From an uncultured Mycolicibacterium sp. (GTDB taxonomy: Bacteria; Actinomycetota; Actinomycetes; Mycobacteriales; Mycobacteriaceae), in assembly GCF_937941905.1 (NCBI RefSeq), contig NZ_CALDGS010000009.1, forward strand, positions 1-35,464: a stretch of 35,464 bases of DNA. Reading direction: 5' to 3'. The translations under genes and the position numbers were made by a program. Shown in pieces: positions 27,106 through 35,421 of this stretch. A model generated the notes under the pieces. The model did not search any database. It had not been told where the DNA came from and saw only the letters and a list, made by a program, of their open reading frames with translations. How positions within the stretch are numbered: the first letter of the stretch is position 1; every line of letters starts with the position of its first letter.

Positions 27106-29419
27106 TGGGCTCGGCGACCTTGGCCGGTGTCTTGTGCGGCTTCTTCCCGAGGTCGCGCAACCCGCCGAGGGTGTTGCCGACCGCGTCGCGGAGCGAGTCG
27201 CCGATCTTCTGGCCCACCTCGCGCAGGCCGGTGCCCGTCCGGCCGTTGCCGAACCGCGGGCCGGCCGTGCCCGGCTTCGGGGCCGGCTCCGTACCGGGCT
27301 CCTCCTCGACGACCACGCCGGGATCGTTCTCCTCGAGCACCGGATTCTCGCCCCCCTTCGGGACCGGCGGCTGGGACGCCGGGGGCTGGGCCGTCTCCGG
27401 GGACTGGACCGTCTCCGGGGACTGGGGCGCCGGCAGGTTCTTCGGATCGACGGCCTGCGGGTGCTGCGTCTCCTGCACCGCGATCCGGCCCTGCCGGCCG
27501 TCACCGGCGGCGTTGTCGTTGTCGAGCGTCACCAGGGACCGGTCGAGGTTGGGCACCACGTCCGGATTTCCGTTGCCGCTTCCGGCGGTCCGCTGCACTC
27601 CCTCGACGTTCGTCTGGTTGACCACGGTCTGCTGGCCCAACCCACCGAAATTGCCCAGCCCACCGAGGAAGTCGCCGAGGCCGGGAATGCCCTCGGTCAG
27701 GTTGAGCAGCCCGCCGAGCAGGTCGCCGAGCAGACCGAGCGGGTTGACCACGCCCGGACCCTTCATGAACGGGTTGCCGCCACTGAAGAACGCGTTCTCG
27801 ATGCCGGCCGCGAGGGCGGTGAACAGGTCCCCCGGCACCTTGGCCCAGTCGATGTTCTCCGGGAAGGTGAAGAACGGGGCGTACTGGCTGCCGTACGCGG
27901 TGTCGAAGACGCGCGGGTACGGGTTGAGCGGGTTCGTCATGTCCTGGGTCACGTTGGTGTAGCCCAGGTTCGTCAAGAGCTTCAGCGCCGGTTCGAGCGC
28001 GTCGGCGAACGGGTTGACGAATCCGTACTGCCCGCCGGTGATCACGTTGAGGAGGTCGAACGGCAGCCGCAGCGGTTCGAGCAGCGGCAGCGAGTTCTGC
28101 CTGAAGGTGAGATACACGTTCGTGTCGAAGTAGCCCTCGGGAATCTCCACCGGCAGTACTGCGTTCAGGAGCGCAATTGCGTTGCCCCGAACATCGAAAC
28201 TGAACGGGCCAAGGCTGGCAATGTTGAACATGGGCCAACAGGTGCCAAAAAGGCACACATCCGGGCCAACCAACGGGCCAACAGCCTCGATAGCAATGCT
28301 TTCCGGCACGCTGTCGAGGAGGCCATAGGCGACATTGCCGAGTAGCGCCGGAAGCAGGGGCGCGACCAGGGCGCTGAGCATTTCGGTGAGTCCCTGTTCC
28401 GATCCCCGCAATAAGTAGGTTGGAAACAGCAGCGCAGCACCGTTGTTCGCGAGCGTGAACGGATTCGGCCATGCGGCGAAATCCGACAATGGGTCGTACT
28501 CGACCGTGGCGTCGATCTTGATCGGCACCAGGGTCGCGTCCCCGTCTCGGATCACACCGAGATCGGGTGTCACAACGTCCAGGCCGAACAAGCCGGTCAG
28601 TGGCGCAAACCTCGCCACGATGCCACCGTCCGCACGGCCGGGATTACGCAGCAGGAGCATCGTCAGAATGGTCAGGCTGCGCCCCTCGGGCGCGCCATCG
28701 GCTGTGCCGCCGGGTTGATTAGGCAGGTCGGCGAGCACGTCTCCCAATGCCATCCCCGCGCCCAGCGCCCCGGGACCGATGCCCAGCACGATCGGCACCC
28801 GAAAGTTCGGCAACCCGGGCGCGAAATTGCCCACCGGGCATTCGGTCGCCTGGCACACTGCATCTCGCACCTCGGAAGCAACAAGAAAGTACTCCGACAG
28901 GAGGAGGGTTATCAGCAGGAGATCGCGGGAATTGATCGAGACGTCGATGCCGGTATTCACCGACACGTACTCGACCGAATTGATCTCCTCGGCGATCGCC
29001 CCGGGCAGCGCCGGTACCCAGAACGGGTTGAGCCCGAGGATGCCCAGCGCCCCGAAAAGTGGTCCGGTGGTAATGATTCCGAGGGGTAGCTCGATCGAGA
29101 CATCGCCGATTTCTATGGCCGGAAGCTCGAACAGATCGCCGATCCCCGGCACATCGACCCCGAGCGCCTTGAGCAGATTGATCTGCCGCAGCGCGTTGGC
29201 GACCTCGACATCGGTGAAGGGGAGGCCGAGGTCCTCCAGCAGTCCGGTCAGTTCGACGTCCAGCGCCCGCACCTGGTCGGCCCGCTCGTTTGCCACAGCC
29301 AGCGTCCCGGCACCCGGCACCCCCAGGCCGACGGTCAGCGCCGATGTCGCCACCGCCGCACCACCGACGAGCGCCGCCCGCTTGACACGCCCCCTGAGGG
29401 CTTTGCTTCGCTTCGCCAT
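27077..29419 (-). CDS. Exported PE-PPE-hydrolase-like protein 2, predicted non-catalytic
   Basis: A 780-aa paralog of the neighbour at 24074. It has the same basic-hydrophobic N-terminus (MAKRSKALRGRVKRAALVGG), the same core motifs RNPGRADGG (259-266), EYDPLSDFAAWPNP (307-320) and FPTY (332-335), and G-I-G-P-G-A (213-218) at the place of the nucleophile elbow, again without Ser. Cys189/Cys194 and a second pair (VCLFGTCW) suggest disulfides in an exported protein. After about residue 605 comes a Gly/Pro/Gln/Glu-rich linker with SPETVQSPETAQPP repeats, then RFGNGR and a helical basic tail. The ATG at 29419 has SD AAGGAGGGG; the longer frame runs through that SD. The central third is markedly lower in GC than the ends. 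Confidence 0.72.
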   Translation of the reverse strand: MAKRSKALRGRVKRAALVGGAAVATSALTVGLGVPGAGTLAVANERADQVRALDVELTGLLEDLGLPFTDVEVANALRQINLLKALGVDVPGIGDLFELPAIEIGDVSIELPLGIITTGPLFGALGILGLNPFWVPALPGAIAEEINSVEYVSVNTGIDVSINSRDLLLITLLLSEYFLVASEVRDAVCQATECPVGNFAPGLPNFRVPIVLGIGPGALGAGMALGDVLADLPNQPGGTADGAPEGRSLTILTMLLLRNPGRADGGIVARFAPLTGLFGLDVVTPDLGVIRDGDATLVPIKIDATVEYDPLSDFAAWPNPFTLANNGAALLFPTYLLRGSEQGLTEMLSALVAPLLPALLGNVAYGLLDSVPESIAIEAVGPLVGPDVCLFGTCWPMFNIASLGPFSFDVRGNAIALLNAVLPVEIPEGYFDTNVYLTFRQNSLPLLEPLRLPFDLLNVITGGQYGFVNPFADALEPALKLLTNLGYTNVTQDMTNPLNPYPRVFDTAYGSQYAPFFTFPENIDWAKVPGDLFTALAAGIENAFFSGGNPFMKGPGVVNPLGLLGDLLGGLLNLTEGIPGLGDFLGGLGNFGGLGQQTVVNQTNVEGVQRTAGSGNGNPDVVPNLDRSLVTLDNDNAAGDGRQGRIAVQETQHPQAVDPKNLPAPQSPETVQSPETAQPPASQPPVPKGGENPVLEENDPGVVVEEEPGTEPAPKPGTAGPRFGNGRTGTGLREVGQKIGDSLRDAVGNTLGGLRDLGKKPHKTPAKVAEPKPGDADKAA

Positions 29420-29503
29420 GATCCCCTCCTTCAGCAACATGGCTGCAGATGCGACGAAGCTAGCAGCGGCGGCGGTCAGCAACATCGGTTTGCTGAGCAG
29501 AAG

Positions 29504-29534
29504 CTGAATGGTCGTTGCCGTCAGAACCATTCAG
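29504..29534. promoter_or_regulatory. 9-bp inverted repeat CTGAATGGT/ACCATTCAG upstream of gene 2
   Basis: Perfect 9-bp arms with a 13-nt spacer, 85-115 bp before the ATG. It may be an operator or an RNA hairpin. Confidence 0.4.
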
Positions 29535-29641
29535 GGCGCGCACACCCACCGTGACCAGCGTGTTCGCCATGAGGAGACCCGAAAATTCGGCTGCGATTTC
29601 GCTGAATGTTCAAGTACCGCAAGCGAAGTGACCGACAATGA

Positions 29642-29657
29642 TTGACGTAGACGTCAA
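29642..29657. promoter_or_regulatory. Operator-like palindrome TTGACGT-AG-ACGTCAA
   Basis: Perfect 7-bp arms with a 2-nt centre, the form expected for a dimeric regulator, about 225 bp upstream of gene 2. The regulator is unknown. Confidence 0.4.
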
Positions 29658-30031
29658 AACGCTGGCCCCTCCGGCGTACGGGCAATTTGGGTGCGGACAC
29701 GTCAATAATCCGGGGAAACAACCACTTCGGACGCATCGACCGCTCGCGGATCACCACCTGCGGGGACCCCGGTCCCCGACGCCGGCCGACGAGCCGAGAC
29801 ACCTTGCCGTTGCGGTGCGCACCCGTCGCACACACCGCCCCGAAACACGCCCGTGAGCTGCGACGACCCGGACGTGCGCCACCGACTCGAAGGACACCCC
29901 GACGGGATTCCGCCACCCGATTCCAGCGATCACGCGTCCTCGCCACACCTGTTGTTGAGTGCGTCAATCAGCAAACAGGCGTCGGGGCCGGCTCGGCGTC
30001 GGTAAGGGTTGCCGACGCTGCGCGCCCCGGC

Positions 30032-31840
30032 TCAGGCCGCGGAGTCGTCGGTCGCGTCGGTGGCATCGCGGTCGCCGGGCTGTGCCGCCGCCGGAGCCGC
30101 CGACCGGAACGGTTTGCCGGTCCGTCCGGCACGTTCGGTGGTCGCGCCGCTCTTGAGCACTCCGATGGGCTTCGCGGCACGCTGCGGTGCCGGCGCCACC
30201 GCGGTCCGGCCGTTGCCGAACCGGACCCGGGCGTCGCCGGTACGCTCGCCGAGCGCCGTCGACTGCGGCTCGGACTCCTCCCCCGGTGCCGGATCGTCGG
30301 GCTCGGTCACGGTCGCGGCCGGCTTCCGGCCCGCCACCGGCTCGCCGTTCTCGGCCGACTGCGCCGCCGGCGGGCGGCCCAGCAGCGCGTCGACGGCGGT
30401 CTGGATCGGGTTCGGCCCGGCATTCCCCGCCCCCTTGATACCCGGGATACCGCCGCTGAAGAACGCCTCCCGGATCCCGGCCACCAGCGCGGTGAGCAGG
30501 TCCCCGGGTACCCGACGCCAGTCGATGTGGCCGGGGAGCAGACTGAACGGCGTTGGCGTACTGCCGAATTCGGTGTCGAACACCCGCGGGTAGGGGTTGA
30601 GCGGGTCGCTCATGTCCTGGGTGACGTTACTGTAGCCGAGGTTGACCAGCAGCTTGAGCGCCGGTTCGAGCGCGTCGGCGATCGGGTTGGTGAAGCCGAA
30701 CACGCCGCAGGTCAGCACGTTGAGCAGATCGGTTGGCAGCCGCAGGATCTCGAGCAGTGGTAGCGCGGCGGTGTGCGCGGTGACGTAGGCGTTGACCGCC
30801 TCGTAGTAGGGCGGATCGCTGGGCAGCTCGACATCGAAACCATGGTCGGTCAGGACGTCCTGGACGATCGGCCGCAGCAGGCTGCGGAGCACCGGGACGG
30901 TGAACCCGGCGACCGACACGTCGACGGAGTCGCCGATCGCCACCGATGCCGCATTCGTGACGATCGCGTTCACCAGCAGGTCCTTCACCTCGCCGAGGAA
31001 CGCGTCGAGATCCACCCCGCGCAGGATGTATGTCGGAAAGAACAGGGCGGCAAGGTTGTTGGCGAGCGTGAAGAGATTCGGCCAGGCCGCGAAGTCCGAG
31101 ACCGGATCGTATTCGACGGTGGCGTCGACCTTGATCGGCACCAGGGCGGCGTTGCCGTCGGTGCTCGCCCCGCGGTCGCGGGTGACGGCATGGATGCCGA
31201 AGAACTCCAGGATCGGCGCGAACCGTGCGACGACCCCGCCGTCGGGCCGGCCCGGGTTGCGCAGCAGCAGCATCGGCAGCACCGACAGGCTGGCGGCCGC
31301 CGGGTCGTCCGAGGCGGTACCGCCGGGCTGGGTGGGCAGCGCGGCGACGACCCGGTCGTAGGCGGCGTCGGTGGCCAGCGCACCGTTGCCGAACGCGAGC
31401 GCGGCCGCCACCCGCAGGTTCTCGATGCGGACGGTCACCGCGGTCTGCACGGTGAAGGAGCCGACCGAGACCGGCGCCTCGACGACCATGTCGAAATCGT
31501 TGTACGGGGCCGCGGCGATCTCCGCGGCGATCGCCGCGGGCCAGGCCGGCACCCAGTACGGATTCGCGCCGAACAGCCACAGCAGGCCGAACGGCCCGCC
31601 GGTGGTCAGGATGTCGACCGCGATCGGGTCGCCGTCGGGGATGGCGATCGGCACCGGCAGCACCAGCGGCAGCACCGCGTCGACCGGATTCGCCGGGACG
31701 GGGCCACCGGCGACGGGCCCCTCCCCCGGTTCGGCCGCCAGCGCCGGTGGCACTGCGCCGCCCAGCGCGACGGCGGTGGCCGTCACCACCGCCGCACCGT
31801 ACCGTGCCGCCCGCCGCCGCATTGACGCGCGCCCGCCCAT
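30032..31840 (-). CDS. Exported PE-PPE-hydrolase-like protein 3, predicted non-catalytic
   Basis: The 602-aa third paralog. A clear signal peptide (RRRAARYGAAVVTATAVALGGAVPPALA, cleavage near residue 36) starts it; it lacks the N-terminal helical segment of the other two, which explains the shorter length. Core motifs: RNPGRPDGG (194-202), EYDPVSDFAAWPN (243-255), FPTY (268-271), NPIADALEPALKLLVNLGY. The nucleophile site reads A-F-G-N-G-A (149-154), without Ser. The Pro/Asp-rich linker is followed by RFGNGR and a different basic tail. The ATG at 31840 is preceded by GAGAGGGG. As the most divergent copy it may be the oldest. Function unknown. Confidence 0.72.
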   Translation of the reverse strand: MGGRASMRRRAARYGAAVVTATAVALGGAVPPALAAEPGEGPVAGGPVPANPVDAVLPLVLPVPIAIPDGDPIAVDILTTGGPFGLLWLFGANPYWVPAWPAAIAAEIAAAPYNDFDMVVEAPVSVGSFTVQTAVTVRIENLRVAAALAFGNGALATDAAYDRVVAALPTQPGGTASDDPAAASLSVLPMLLLRNPGRPDGGVVARFAPILEFFGIHAVTRDRGASTDGNAALVPIKVDATVEYDPVSDFAAWPNLFTLANNLAALFFPTYILRGVDLDAFLGEVKDLLVNAIVTNAASVAIGDSVDVSVAGFTVPVLRSLLRPIVQDVLTDHGFDVELPSDPPYYEAVNAYVTAHTAALPLLEILRLPTDLLNVLTCGVFGFTNPIADALEPALKLLVNLGYSNVTQDMSDPLNPYPRVFDTEFGSTPTPFSLLPGHIDWRRVPGDLLTALVAGIREAFFSGGIPGIKGAGNAGPNPIQTAVDALLGRPPAAQSAENGEPVAGRKPAATVTEPDDPAPGEESEPQSTALGERTGDARVRFGNGRTAVAPAPQRAAKPIGVLKSGATTERAGRTGKPFRSAAPAAAQPGDRDATDATDDSAA

Positions 31841-31903
31841 TGCAAAACCCCTCTCCCCGCATCAGGTAATTGACGCGGAGAACCTAACAAACCGGCGGCG
31901 GCG

Positions 31904-32245
31904 TCAGCCGCTCACACAGAACTGGTTGCCGTCGGGGTCGGCGAGCACCACCCAGTGCAGGTCGCCGTAGGCGTGACGGCCCAGCTCGGTCGCCCCGGCG
32001 GCGGTCAGCCCGGCCACCGCCGCCTCCAGGTCGTCGGCGCGGAAGTCCAGGTGCAGTCGGTTCTTGCCGGGGGTCGGGTGCTCGACCCGCTGGAAGGCCA
32101 GCCGCGCCGCGCCCAGCGGGACGGTCAGGAACGCACCGGGCACCAGCTCGACCGCCTCCACCCCGAGCCGTTCGGCCCACCACCGCGCCAGTGCACCCGG
32201 ATCGGTGCTGTCGACGGTGATGTTCTCGATCCGCAGACCGGCCAT
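31904..32245 (-). CDS. Glyoxalase/VOC superfamily protein (Rv0801-like)
   Basis: A 113-aa single-module VOC fold protein: IENITVDSTDPGALARWWAERLG at the start, NRLHLDFRADDLEAAVAGLTAAGA in the middle, and HWVVLADPDGNQFCV at the end, typical of the glyoxalase/bleomycin-resistance superfamily. The substrate is not readable from the sequence. It matches Rv0801 by position, 21 bp after the aminopeptidase gene, with which it is probably co-transcribed. Confidence 0.85.
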   Translation of the reverse strand: MAGLRIENITVDSTDPGALARWWAERLGVEAVELVPGAFLTVPLGAARLAFQRVEHPTPGKNRLHLDFRADDLEAAVAGLTAAGATELGRHAYGDLHWVVLADPDGNQFCVSG

Positions 32246-32266
32246 GGCTGCTGCTCCGTTCGCTGT

Positions 32267-33526
32267 TCAGGCGGGCGCCAGGAACGCCCGCAGTGCCGCC
32301 GAGTATGCCGCAACGTCGGCCGCCCCCATCAACTCGCGCGCCGAGTGCATCGCCAGCTGGGCGGCACCGACGTCGACGGTGGGAATGCCGGTGCGCGCCG
32401 AGGTCATCGGGCCGATGGTCGACCCGCACGGCAGGTCCGCGCGGTGTTCGTAGCGCTGCAGCGGCACCCCGGCCTGCGCGCACGCCAGGGCGAACGCCGC
32501 GGCGGTGCGGCCGTCGGTGGCATACCGCAGGTTGGGCTGCACCTTGAGCACCGGGCCGGCGTTGACCTCGATCTGGTGGTTGGGCTCGTGCCGGTCCGGA
32601 TAGTTCGGGTGGGTGGCGTGCGCCATGTCGCCGGAGGCCACCATCGACACCGGCATCCGGCGCAGGAAGTCCTCCCGGCTGCCGCCGGCGGTCAGGGTGA
32701 TGCGCTCCAGGACGGTGAGCAGGAACTCCGACTGGGCACCGTGGTCGGAGGTGGAACCGACCTCCTCGTGGTCGAACAGCGCCAGCACCGGCAGGTGTGC
32801 GCCCGGCTCGGCGGCCAGCAGCGCCTCCAGCCCGGCATAGCAGGTGCCCTGGTTGTCCAGACGGGGCGCGCTGACGAGTTCGCGGTCGGCCCCGACCAGG
32901 GTCGACGGGGTCAGGTCGTGGGTCATCAGGTCCGCGCCGAGCACGTCGTCGGCGGCCACCCCGGCCCGGTCGGCGACCCAGGCCAGGAAGGACCGCGTCC
33001 CGCTGCCCACCCCCCAGACCGCGTTGACGTGGCGCTGCGGGTTGAGCTCGACGGCCTTGCGGTCCTCGGCGAGGTGGATCGCCAGCTGCGGCACCCGCAG
33101 CACCGGTTCGTCGACGCGCACCAGCCGGTGCTCGATCCCGGCGCCGGTGCGCACCGACAGCCGCCCGGAGATGCCGAGGTCGCGGTCCAGCCAGGAGTTC
33201 AGCCACGCCCCGCCGTAGGGCTGCAGCGCCACCACCTGCCAGCCGGCGACGAACCGGTCCGGGTGCTGTTTGACCCGCAGGTTGGGGCTGTCGGTGTGCC
33301 CGCCGACGATGCGGAACGGCACCCCGGGGTCGTCGCCGGCGCGCCAGGCGATCAGCGACCCGGCCCGCACGGTGAAGTAGTCGCCGGGCGTGGTGGGCCA
33401 GCGGTCGCCCTCGGCGAGCTCGGTGAACCCGGCGGCGCGCAGCCGCTCGGCGGCGGTCGCGCAGACGTGGTAGGGCGACGGTGAGGCGTCGATGAACGCA
33501 CACAGGCCTTCGGCACTCGCGGACAT
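32267..33526 (-). CDS. pepC: M18 family aminopeptidase (PepC/ApeB type)
   Basis: A zinc-dependent cytosolic aminopeptidase of family M18, 419 aa. Metal-binding motifs: GGHTDSPNLRVK (His77, Asp79), DNQGTCYAGLEAL, the catalytic DHEEVGS, and GDMAHATHPNYPDRHEPNHQ near the C-terminus. I chose the ATG at 33526 (MSASAEGLCAFIDASPSPYH), since family members begin just before the FIDASPSPxH motif; ATGs at 33535 and 33538 are possible alternatives. It is divergent from the DyP gene by 41 bp and corresponds to Rv0800. Confidence 0.92.
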   Translation of the reverse strand: MSASAEGLCAFIDASPSPYHVCATAAERLRAAGFTELAEGDRWPTTPGDYFTVRAGSLIAWRAGDDPGVPFRIVGGHTDSPNLRVKQHPDRFVAGWQVVALQPYGGAWLNSWLDRDLGISGRLSVRTGAGIEHRLVRVDEPVLRVPQLAIHLAEDRKAVELNPQRHVNAVWGVGSGTRSFLAWVADRAGVAADDVLGADLMTHDLTPSTLVGADRELVSAPRLDNQGTCYAGLEALLAAEPGAHLPVLALFDHEEVGSTSDHGAQSEFLLTVLERITLTAGGSREDFLRRMPVSMVASGDMAHATHPNYPDRHEPNHQIEVNAGPVLKVQPNLRYATDGRTAAAFALACAQAGVPLQRYEHRADLPCGSTIGPMTSARTGIPTVDVGAAQLAMHSARELMGAADVAAYSAALRAFLAPA

Positions 33527-33555
33527 ATCGATCATCATTCCCGACGCGCTGACGA

Positions 33556-33561
33556 TATGGT
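33556..33561 (+). promoter_or_regulatory. Leaderless -10 box (TATGGT) of the DyP-encapsulin operon
   Basis: TATGGT is followed by 6 nt and the GTG at 33568. The whole pepC-dyp spacer is 41 bp, so the divergent promoters overlap. Confidence 0.55.
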
Positions 33562-33567
33562 CGATCC

Positions 33568-34611
33568 GTGCCCGAGGTACTGCCACAACCGGTGCTGGAG
33601 CCGCTCACCCCCGCGGCCATTTTCCTGGTGGCCACCATCAACGAGGGCCCCGAGGCCGCCGCGACCGTGCACGACGCACTGCCGGAACTGTCCGGCCTGG
33701 TGCGGGCGCTCGGCTTCCGGGAGCCGGCCAAACGACTGTCGATGGTCACCTCCATCGGTTCGGACGCCTGGGACCGCCTGTTCACCGGGCCCCGGCCCAG
33801 GGAACTGCACCCGTTCATCGAGTTGAAGGGCCCGCGCCACCACGCCCCCTCCACCCCCGGCGACCTGCTGTTCCACATCCGGGCCGAGAGCCTGGACGTG
33901 TGCTTCGAGCTGGCCGGCCGGGTGCTCCGGGCGATGGCGGGGGCGATCACCGTCGTCGACGAGGTGCACGGGTTCCGGTTCTTCGACAACCGGGATCTGC
34001 TCGGCTTCGTCGACGGCACCGAGAACCCGGGCGGCCCGCTGGCCCGCGCCGCCACCCAGATCGGCGACGAGGATCCGGATTTCGCCGGCGGCTGCTATGT
34101 GCACGTGCAGAAGTACCTGCACGACATGGCGGCCTGGAACGCGTTGAGCGTCGAGGAGCAGGAGCGGGTGGTGGGCCGCACCAAGGTCGACGACATCGAA
34201 CTGCCCGACGAGGTCAAACCCGCCAATTCCCATGTGGCGCTGAACGTCATCACCGACGACGACGGCAACGAGCTGAAGATCCTGCGGCACAACATGCCGT
34301 TCGGCGAGGTCGGCACCGGCGAGTACGGCACCTACTACATCGCCTACTCGCGCACCCCGTCGGTGACCGAGCGGATGCTGCGCAACATGTTCATCGGGGA
34401 CCCGCCCGGCAACACCGACCGGATCCTGGACTTCTCCACCGCGCGCACCGGGTGCCTGTTCTTCACCCCGACCGTCGATTTCCTCAACGACCCACCGCCG
34501 CTGCCGGGTTCGGAGCCGGCGGTCGAGCCGGAGCCCGAGCCCGGTGCCGCCACCGACGACGACCACTACAACGGTTCGCTGCGCATCGGCAGTCTGAAGG
34601 GAGCTCCGTAG
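33568..34611 (+). CDS. dyp: Dye-decolorizing peroxidase (DyP) with encapsulin cargo-loading peptide
   Basis: A heme peroxidase of the DyP family, 347 aa, no signal peptide. The GxxDG motif GFVDG (146-150) carries the catalytic Asp149; SHVALNV (His222) is the likely proximal heme ligand and ILRHNMPFG contains the distal Arg240. After residue 306 comes a Pro/Glu-rich linker, and the last residues, NGSLRIGSLKGAP, match the encapsulin targeting peptide (typical core SLxIGSLKG). The enzyme is therefore packed in the shell made by the next gene, where it reduces peroxides. Start GTG; stop directly before the encapsulin ATG. Ortholog of Rv0799c. Confidence 0.95.
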   Translation: MPEVLPQPVLEPLTPAAIFLVATINEGPEAAATVHDALPELSGLVRALGFREPAKRLSMVTSIGSDAWDRLFTGPRPRELHPFIELKGPRHHAPSTPGDLLFHIRAESLDVCFELAGRVLRAMAGAITVVDEVHGFRFFDNRDLLGFVDGTENPGGPLARAATQIGDEDPDFAGGCYVHVQKYLHDMAAWNALSVEEQERVVGRTKVDDIELPDEVKPANSHVALNVITDDDGNELKILRHNMPFGEVGTGEYGTYYIAYSRTPSVTERMLRNMFIGDPPGNTDRILDFSTARTGCLFFTPTVDFLNDPPPLPGSEPAVEPEPEPGAATDDDHYNGSLRIGSLKGAP

Positions 34612-35409
34612 ATGAACAACCTGTACCGCGAACTCGCCCCGATCACCGATGCCGCCTGGGCCGAGATCGAACTGGAGGCCGCCCGCACCTTCAAGCGGCA
34701 CGTCGCGGGCCGCCGCGTGGTCGACGTGAGCGAGCCGGGCGGGCCGACGCTGGCCGCGGTCAGCACCGGGCACCTCAACGCCGCACCCGCCCCGGCCGAC
34801 GGCGTGATCGCCCATCTGCGTGACGCCAAACCGCTGGTGCAGCTACGGGTTCCGTTCACCGTGTCGCGGCAGGCCGTCGACGACGTGGAGCGCGGCGCAC
34901 AGGACTCCGACTGGGATCCGGTCAAGGAGGCGGCCAAGAAGCTGGCGTTCGTCGAGGACCGGGCGATCTTCGAGGGCTATGCCGGCGGCGGCATCCAGGG
35001 CATCCGGGCATGCGCCTCCAACCCGACGCTGACCCTGCCCGACGACCCGCGCGACTACGTCGACGTCATCGCCCAGGCGCTGTCCGAACTGCGGCTGGCC
35101 GGTGTGGGCGGACCGTACTCGGTGCTGCTGTCGGCCGACGCCTACACCAAGGTCAGCGAGACCACCGAGCACGGCTACCCGATCCGCGAGCACCTGAGCC
35201 GGCTGATCGGCGGCGAGATCATCTGGGCCCCGGCCATCGACGGCGCGTTCGTGTTGTCCACCCGCGGCGGCGATTTCGAGCTGCGGCTGGGCACCGACGT
35301 GGCGATCGGGTACCTGTCGCACGACGCCGAGTCGGTGCAGCTGTACCTGCAGGAGACCCTGACGTTCCTGTGCTACACCGCCGAGGCGGCCGTCGCGCTC
35401 ACCCCGTAG
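34612..35409 (+). CDS. enc: Encapsulin shell protein (family 1, Cfp29-like)
   Basis: The 265-aa HK97-fold shell protein (Rv0798c/Cfp29 ortholog) self-assembles into a nanocompartment around the DyP peroxidase. Motifs: NLYRELAPITDAAWAEIELEAARTFKRHVAGRRVVDV at the N-terminal arm, EDRAIFEGYAGGGIQGI in the P-domain, and the conserved end LYLQETLTFLCYTAEAAVALTP. Length is normal for 60-mer family-1 encapsulins. The ATG follows the DyP stop with no gap; SD GGGAG lies in the DyP 3' end, so the two are translationally linked. Confidence 0.95.
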   Translation: MNNLYRELAPITDAAWAEIELEAARTFKRHVAGRRVVDVSEPGGPTLAAVSTGHLNAAPAPADGVIAHLRDAKPLVQLRVPFTVSRQAVDDVERGAQDSDWDPVKEAAKKLAFVEDRAIFEGYAGGGIQGIRACASNPTLTLPDDPRDYVDVIAQALSELRLAGVGGPYSVLLSADAYTKVSETTEHGYPIREHLSRLIGGEIIWAPAIDGAFVLSTRGGDFELRLGTDVAIGYLSHDAESVQLYLQETLTFLCYTAEAAVALTP

Positions 35410-35421
35410 CGCACACCCCCC

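Larger units (their letters stand above)
29420..30031. other. 612-bp intergenic region upstream of PE-PPE-like gene 2
   Basis: No supported gene. It contains three inverted repeats: CTGAATGGT/ACCATTCAG (29504-29534), CCGAA-AA-TTCGG just after 29580, and TTGACGT-AG-ACGTCAA (29642-29657). A -10-like GCTAGCTT lies about 40 bp before the start. The rest (29700-30030) shows nothing I recognise. Confidence 0.45.
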
